Shown: positions 59,870-64,000 of the stretch, piece after piece
How the letters are laid out: each line of letters opens with the position of its first letter
Numbering within the stretch: the stretch's first letter is position 1
NCBI GenBank assembly: GCA_964577995.1
Contig: CAZOBP010000002.1
Coordinates: 16,286-80,285, forward strand
Direction of reading: 5' to 3'
Source of the DNA: JAUVXJ01 sp964577995
Lineage (GTDB): Bacteria; Chloroflexota; Anaerolineae; UBA7937; B3-Chlor
DNA length: 64,000 nt
Made by a program: the position numbers and the translations under genes
The notes under the pieces: model-generated
Told to the model about the DNA's origin: nothing
Seen by the model: only the letters and a program-made list of their open reading frames with translations
Database searches by the model: none

Positions 59870-61483
59870 ATGAGGCGAACGCGATTAGGCTTGGTCACGG
59901 GTGGGACCTTCAAGACAGGGTTGGGGGTCAGGTTGGATGCTGACTGCACGACCGAGGACCTGCGCGTTGGGGAGATGGTCGTCATCGAAGGAGCCTCCAA
60001 TCGCTACTTCGGCATGATAACCGACATGCAACTCCAGGCCACCGATCCCAGACTGCTCGCTTCTCCCCCGGAGGCTGGATCGACCCTGCTGGCGCAAGCT
60101 TTGACCGGAACCGTCAACTACGCCACGGTAGAGGTCAAACCCATGCTGATGCTGGAACTGAAAGCCGATCTCGACGAGCAGAGGGGCCCTGGACCGGTTC
60201 GGACCATACCCATGCACTTCGCCGCTCTGCGCAAGGCCAGCGCCATGGACTTCGACACCGTGTTCGGGAAGGAAGGGGGCACCAACTTCGCTGTAGGCAC
60301 GCCTGTGCCCATGGACATCCCCATCCGCCTACGTCTGGATAGGTTCGTGGAGCGCTCCAATGGCATCTTTGGTCAGTCGGGCACGGGCAAGAGCTTCCTG
60401 GCGCGGGTGCTGCTGTGCGGCGTGATCAGGACGCGTGCCGCAGCCAACCTGATCTTCGACATGCACAGCGAATATGCCTTCGACAAGCAGACCGAGGACG
60501 GTCACTTTGTGAGGGGCCTGCGCGACCTGTTTGGCCCTCAGATTCTGGTCTACTCGCTGGATGAGGGGGCTGCGGCTCGGCGTAACGTAGACGTGACCCT
60601 GGCGGTCGGTCTGAACCAGATCGAGGCCGAGGATATCATGCTCCTGGCCGACGAACTGGACTTGACGTCTACCACGGCCGCCACGGCGGGGCTGCTGGGG
60701 GACCAGTACGGCAAGGAGTGGCTGCGCCAGCTCTTGGCGATGTCAGCGGACGACGTGGCGGAGTTCTGCCAATCCTCTGGAGCTCATCCCGAAGCGACGC
60801 GAGCACTACAGCGCAAGCTGAGGGGGGTCCAGCGTCGTGCATATCTCAAGGAGGAGGCGCCTTTCTCCCTCATCGACGAGATGGTGGCGGCATTGGGGAG
60901 GGGCCGCAGCATCATCCTCGAGTTTGGGCGGTTCGACAGTCCTCTGGACTACATGCTGGTCGCCAACATCGTGACACGCCGCATCCGCAGGCTGTACCAG
61001 CAGAAGGTGGAGCGCTTCGAGGAGACGAAGGCTGAGTCCGACAGGCCGCTTCAGTTAGTGATCACCCTGGAGGAGGCGCACAAGTTCCTTAGCCCCGCCG
61101 TGGCCAGCCAGACCATCTTTGGGACCATCGCCCGTGAGATGCGGAAATACAACGTCACGCTGATGGTCATCGACCAGCGCCCCAGCGGTATTGACCCCGA
61201 GGTAATGTCCCAGTTGGGCACAAGGGTGACAGGCTTGCTGACCGAGGAACGGGACATAGACGCGGTCTTCACAGGGGTGGGCGGCCGCTCCTTCCTGAGA
61301 GGCGCCTTGGCCAGCCTGGACACCCGCCAGCAGGTTCTCCTGATGGGTCACGCGGTGCCCATGCCCGTGGTGGTTCAGACGCGTACTTACGATGAGGAGT
61401 TCTACCGGGCGGTGGGGAGCTCTGGCTCCTGGACAGAGGACAGAGAGATCAACGCTACCGACATCTGGGGGAAAAAGCAGTAA
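59870..61483 (+). CDS. herA: HerA-type hexameric DNA translocase ATPase
   Basis: A 537-residue FtsK/HerA-family ATPase. Residues 1-120 form the HAS-barrel (LVTGGTFKTGLGVRLDADC, GEMVVIEGASNRYFGMITDM). Walker A is FGQSGTGKSFLARVL near residue 168, with DMHSEYAF near 200 as the HerA motif; Walker B is LVITLEEAHKFL near 395; the arginine finger region is REMRKYNVTLMVIDQRPSGID near 420. It pumps DNA and drives NurA. ATG at 59870 follows GGAGGAG. The operon phoU, coiled coil, selB, nurA, partner, herA all run in one direction with short gaps. Confidence 0.92.
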   Translation: MRRTRLGLVTGGTFKTGLGVRLDADCTTEDLRVGEMVVIEGASNRYFGMITDMQLQATDPRLLASPPEAGSTLLAQALTGTVNYATVEVKPMLMLELKADLDEQRGPGPVRTIPMHFAALRKASAMDFDTVFGKEGGTNFAVGTPVPMDIPIRLRLDRFVERSNGIFGQSGTGKSFLARVLLCGVIRTRAAANLIFDMHSEYAFDKQTEDGHFVRGLRDLFGPQILVYSLDEGAAARRNVDVTLAVGLNQIEAEDIMLLADELDLTSTTAATAGLLGDQYGKEWLRQLLAMSADDVAEFCQSSGAHPEATRALQRKLRGVQRRAYLKEEAPFSLIDEMVAALGRGRSIILEFGRFDSPLDYMLVANIVTRRIRRLYQQKVERFEETKAESDRPLQLVITLEEAHKFLSPAVASQTIFGTIAREMRKYNVTLMVIDQRPSGIDPEVMSQLGTRVTGLLTEERDIDAVFTGVGGRSFLRGALASLDTRQQVLLMGHAVPMPVVVQTRTYDEEFYRAVGSSGSWTEDREINATDIWGKKQ

Positions 61484-61512
61484 CAGGCGGCCGGTCTCGA
61501 GCCAGCCCCAGC

Positions 61513-63798
61513 CTACGCGGCCGAGCGTATTCTGTGAATCCAGGACTTGACGGGTCCCTGGTAGCGTTTGACGATCATCACCGTTTTCGAGCATTCCCTG
61601 GCTACACGCTCGGGCAGGGCGCCGAAGAGCAGTTGCTCGAAGAACCCCTCTTCCGTCGCTCCCAACACGACCAGGTTGGATTTCTCCGCTTCTTGCAGTA
61701 TGCCCTCCAGGATGGTGGGAGCGGAGATCACTTTGGGCTCGATCGGGTAGTCAAAGGGGGCCATGGCCTTGTCCAAGATCCCCTCACCCAGCTCTATCAG
61801 TCTCCGGTCACCGCCACGGGCGACGTAGAGCGCCGTGATGTGGGGCTGGAACCCGTTTGCTCTTTCGTACTCTCGCGCTTGAGCGATAGCCAGCTCCAGG
61901 GCGAGAGAGGAGCTAGGTCCGCCACCCGTCGGCACCAGGATCTCGTGCAGGTCCTCTCGCTTCCTGTATCGTACCATAGCCACGTCGCACGGTGGGTTCT
62001 TGCTGACCGCATCGATGACACTGCCGAAGGCCCTTCCTTCGCCGCTGGTAGTGCCTAGCCAGCCGAGGAGAATGAGGTCGGAGTTGCGCTCGCGGGCGGT
62101 GTCAATGACGGCCTGGCTAACGTCGCGCCCGAAGCGGATCATGGTGTTCACGGGCACATCCAACGCCTTGGCCTGAGCGATCACCTCCTCCAGGATGGGC
62201 TTCCCGTGCTTGAGGAAGAACCGGCCGTCGGTGATGCTAAGTTGCTTTGGCACGCGCACCACGTGCAGAGCGAATACCTCACCGTCCTTGTCTCTGGCGA
62301 TGGGCGCGGCCAGAGTGCCCAGCAGGCGTGCTTGCAGCTCATCAGCCACAGGGATGAGTATGGAGTATCTCCCCGTAGAGACTATCTCCTGGTGGATGAC
62401 CTCGAAAGGCTCCTTCATGGGCTCGGTTCGGGAGGCATAGACTACGTAGAAGACCAGCCCCGCCGCGATCCAGAGCCCTCCTATGTGCCAAGCCTGGGGG
62501 CTCAAGCGAAAGAGGAAGACGATCACCGTTGCCTGAGAAATGATGCCCAAGATGGGGATCAATGGCATCAACGGGATTCTGAAACCTCTCTCCAAATCCG
62601 GCCGGAGGTGGCGCATGCGGATGGCCGTGACGTTGACCATCATGAAAAGGAGCAGGAACATGATGTCGGCGGCGCTGGCCACCGACGTGACAGGTAGGGC
62701 CACGGCGATGAGAGCTACCAAGGTGCCAGAGATCAGTATGGCAGACTGCGGTGTGTGCCGATTCGGGTGCACCTGCCCGAAGAGTGCGGGCAGGTTGCGA
62801 TCCCGACCCATGGCGAAGGAGACTCGCGACGAAGCGTAAATGGTGGCGTTCAGCGCCGACATCGTGGACATCAGGCCGCCAACTATCATCACGAATGCTC
62901 CAAGAGGCATCAACTGACGGGCCGCCTCTATGATTGCCGTCTCCTCGAACCGTGCAAGGAACTGCCACGTTGCCATCCCCGGGATTGACGGCTCCACGGC
63001 GCCCAACGCCACGAAGGCCACTCCAAGGTAGACGGCAACTGCTACCCCTATGGCGGCGAAGGTGGCTCGTGGCAGGTTGCGCTTGGGCTCACATATCTCC
63101 TCGCCACACTGGGCAATGATCTCGTACCCTTGGAAGGCAATGGTAGTCAAGCCAGCAGCCATCACCACTCCAGCGAGGCCCGTGGGGAAGAAAGGCTCGA
63201 ACCTGAACGTCCAATCTCCTTGCCGCAGCATGCTCAGCAGACCGAAGCCAACAAAGAGGCCCAGAATCGCTATCTTGGACAGGGTCAGGATGTTGCCCAC
63301 CTTGCCGGTCTCGGAGACGCCTTGGAGATTGATGTACGTGAAAAGAGCAGTGATGGCGACCGCGATTGCTACGGCCAGCACGTTGGTGTCCACGAAGGTG
63401 GGGCTAAGTCCAAGTCGTTCGAGGAGATCCGCGGTATAGTGACCGAACCCCAGAGCATACAAGCTGCAGGCCACCGAGTGGCCAAACCAGGTGATCCAGC
63501 CGCTGAGGAATCCCAATAGGGGAGAAAGAGTCTGTTTGATCCAGAGGTAGCCGCCGCCAGCATTGGGGAACATGGAGCCTAGTTCGGCGTACGAGGCAGC
63601 GGTGAAAGTCGTCATTATGCCGTTGAGCAGGAAGGCAAGGATCAGAGCTGGCCCGGCGACCCCAGCAGCGATGCCCGTCAGCACGAAGATACCTGCGCCG
63701 ATCATGGCCCCAACGCCGATCATCGTGGCGTCGAAGCCACTCAGCGTCCGCGCCAGCGAGACGGATTCGCTACCGCCTCTACCCGTGCCCGTTTCCAT
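61513..63798 (-). CDS. APC-family amino acid permease fused to two universal stress protein domains
   Basis: A 761-residue fusion. Residues 1-450 are an APC permease with 12 or so helices; GVGAMIGAGIFVLTG near 28 is the substrate-binding unwound helix and SYAELGSMFPNAGGGYLW near 69 the conserved helix-2 motif. The C-terminal 300 residues hold two universal stress protein domains, the first with VIDTARERNSDLILLGWLG near 575, and the second with LVVLGATEEGFFEQLLFG near 715. Such fusions are known as the bacterial cationic or branched amino-acid permeases with regulatory USP domains. ATG at 63798 is used. It converges with herA. Confidence 0.9.
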   Translation of the reverse strand: METGTGRGGSESVSLARTLSGFDATMIGVGAMIGAGIFVLTGIAAGVAGPALILAFLLNGIMTTFTAASYAELGSMFPNAGGGYLWIKQTLSPLLGFLSGWITWFGHSVACSLYALGFGHYTADLLERLGLSPTFVDTNVLAVAIAVAITALFTYINLQGVSETGKVGNILTLSKIAILGLFVGFGLLSMLRQGDWTFRFEPFFPTGLAGVVMAAGLTTIAFQGYEIIAQCGEEICEPKRNLPRATFAAIGVAVAVYLGVAFVALGAVEPSIPGMATWQFLARFEETAIIEAARQLMPLGAFVMIVGGLMSTMSALNATIYASSRVSFAMGRDRNLPALFGQVHPNRHTPQSAILISGTLVALIAVALPVTSVASAADIMFLLLFMMVNVTAIRMRHLRPDLERGFRIPLMPLIPILGIISQATVIVFLFRLSPQAWHIGGLWIAAGLVFYVVYASRTEPMKEPFEVIHQEIVSTGRYSILIPVADELQARLLGTLAAPIARDKDGEVFALHVVRVPKQLSITDGRFFLKHGKPILEEVIAQAKALDVPVNTMIRFGRDVSQAVIDTARERNSDLILLGWLGTTSGEGRAFGSVIDAVSKNPPCDVAMVRYRKREDLHEILVPTGGGPSSSLALELAIAQAREYERANGFQPHITALYVARGGDRRLIELGEGILDKAMAPFDYPIEPKVISAPTILEGILQEAEKSNLVVLGATEEGFFEQLLFGALPERVARECSKTVMIVKRYQGPVKSWIHRIRSAA

Positions 63799-63805
63799 GG
63801 GATCG

Positions 63806-64000
63806 TCAGTCCAGGTACTTTCCGAGGAGCAGCTTGAGCTCCTGCCTCACGCGTCCTGGGATACGGTCCCTTGCTGTCTGGATGGCTACGGACAGTGCGG
63901 TGTCGCAACCACACTCACGTGTGGGCGGTAGCAGCGGTACCACCTCTGTGATGGCCCGTTTGGCGGTCTCGACGTTCTTCAGCACGGTTTGGACCACCAT
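63806..64000 (-). CDS. Unknown protein, N-terminal side cut or just complete at the window edge
   Basis: A 64-residue frame (VVQTVLKNVETAKRAITEVV at the start) that ends at 63806. An ATG sits exactly at 64000, so it may be complete or may extend past the edge. It is alpha-helical, with a cysteine pair in RECGCDTAL. No family is recognised. It lies 7 bases upstream of the permease gene on the same strand and could be its operon partner. Confidence 0.5.
   Translation of the reverse strand: MVVQTVLKNVETAKRAITEVVPLLPPTRECGCDTALSVAIQTARDRIPGRVRQELKLLLGKYLD

Noticed and set aside
1..64000. tRNA or rRNA genes
   Set aside because: Gaps were scanned by eye for T-arm and anticodon patterns and rRNA landmarks; nothing convincing was found. 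A tRNAscan run would settle it.

Overview
The window looks like a piece of a moderately GC-rich chromosome of an uncultured anaerobic bacterium, most probably a member of the Chloroflexota (inference). The hints are a NurA/HerA pair next to selB, a long tetratricopeptide protein with many WLRDLR-type repeats, a K+-independent membrane pyrophosphatase, multi-PAS/GAF histidine kinases, archaeal-type split glutamate synthase genes, and flavin/iron-sulfur electron-transfer modules with no oxygen-dependent enzyme in sight. No rRNA, tRNA, CRISPR array, insertion sequence or phage gene was recognised.

Layout. 1-8264 (+): a catabolic operon with the tail of a CoA transferase, a HisC-like aminotransferase, two acyl-CoA dehydrogenases (the first broken by an in-frame TAG), a three-subunit molybdenum hydroxylase whose FAD subunit carries the four-cysteine loop of 4-hydroxybenzoyl-CoA reductase, a methylmalonyl-CoA epimerase-like protein and a B12-binding mutase subunit. 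This suggests anaerobic breakdown of aromatic or other acids through CoA thioesters. 8732-9430 (-): an OmpR-type response regulator.

9778-21190 (+): a signalling and surface island. A promoter is followed by a cyclic di-GMP-I (GEMM) riboswitch and an intrinsic terminator whose left arm can instead pair with the aptamer 3' end. Next come a BldC-like regulator, a receiver-ParA (TadZ/CpaE-like) gene with a frameshift, a TPR membrane protein, two pilin-like proteins fused to a lamin-tail domain and to a concanavalin-like domain, an HPt protein, two receivers, a membrane diguanylate cyclase broken by an in-frame TAA, and a 1450-residue hybrid-sensing histidine kinase.

21432-36430 (+): ferredoxin, a small membrane protein (-), a GAF histidine kinase, glutamate dehydrogenase, a response regulator, and a tight run of NuoE, NuoF, a NuoG N-terminal-like protein, an HdrA-MvhD fusion, FrhB, the GXGXG domain and the FMN domain of glutamate synthase, and an unknown protein. 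The run looks like a flavin-based electron-bifurcating complex joined to a glutamate-synthase-like reductase that lacks the glutaminase subunit. This is the most novel system in the window.

36714-41678 (-): one operon with an ArsR-like regulator, an MFS exporter and an ABC-2 exporter. 42143-43767 (+): HtrA protease and RsfS (apparently CTG-started). 43775-53600 (-): sirtuin, nucleoside diphosphate kinase with a long insertion, the WLRDLR-repeat TPR protein, histone-deacetylase-like hydrolase, LCP ligase and membrane pyrophosphatase. 53844-53942: a run of hairpins that may be a structured RNA. 54356-61483 (+): PhoU, a coiled-coil protein, SelB, NurA, a small partner protein and HerA. 61513-64000 (-): an amino-acid permease fused to two universal-stress domains, and a partial unknown gene.

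Three genes are interrupted by point lesions (in-frame TAG, in-frame TAA, one-base deletion). They may be true pseudogenes or consensus errors. They are not selenocysteine codons, because none of the stops is TGA within a conserved frame.
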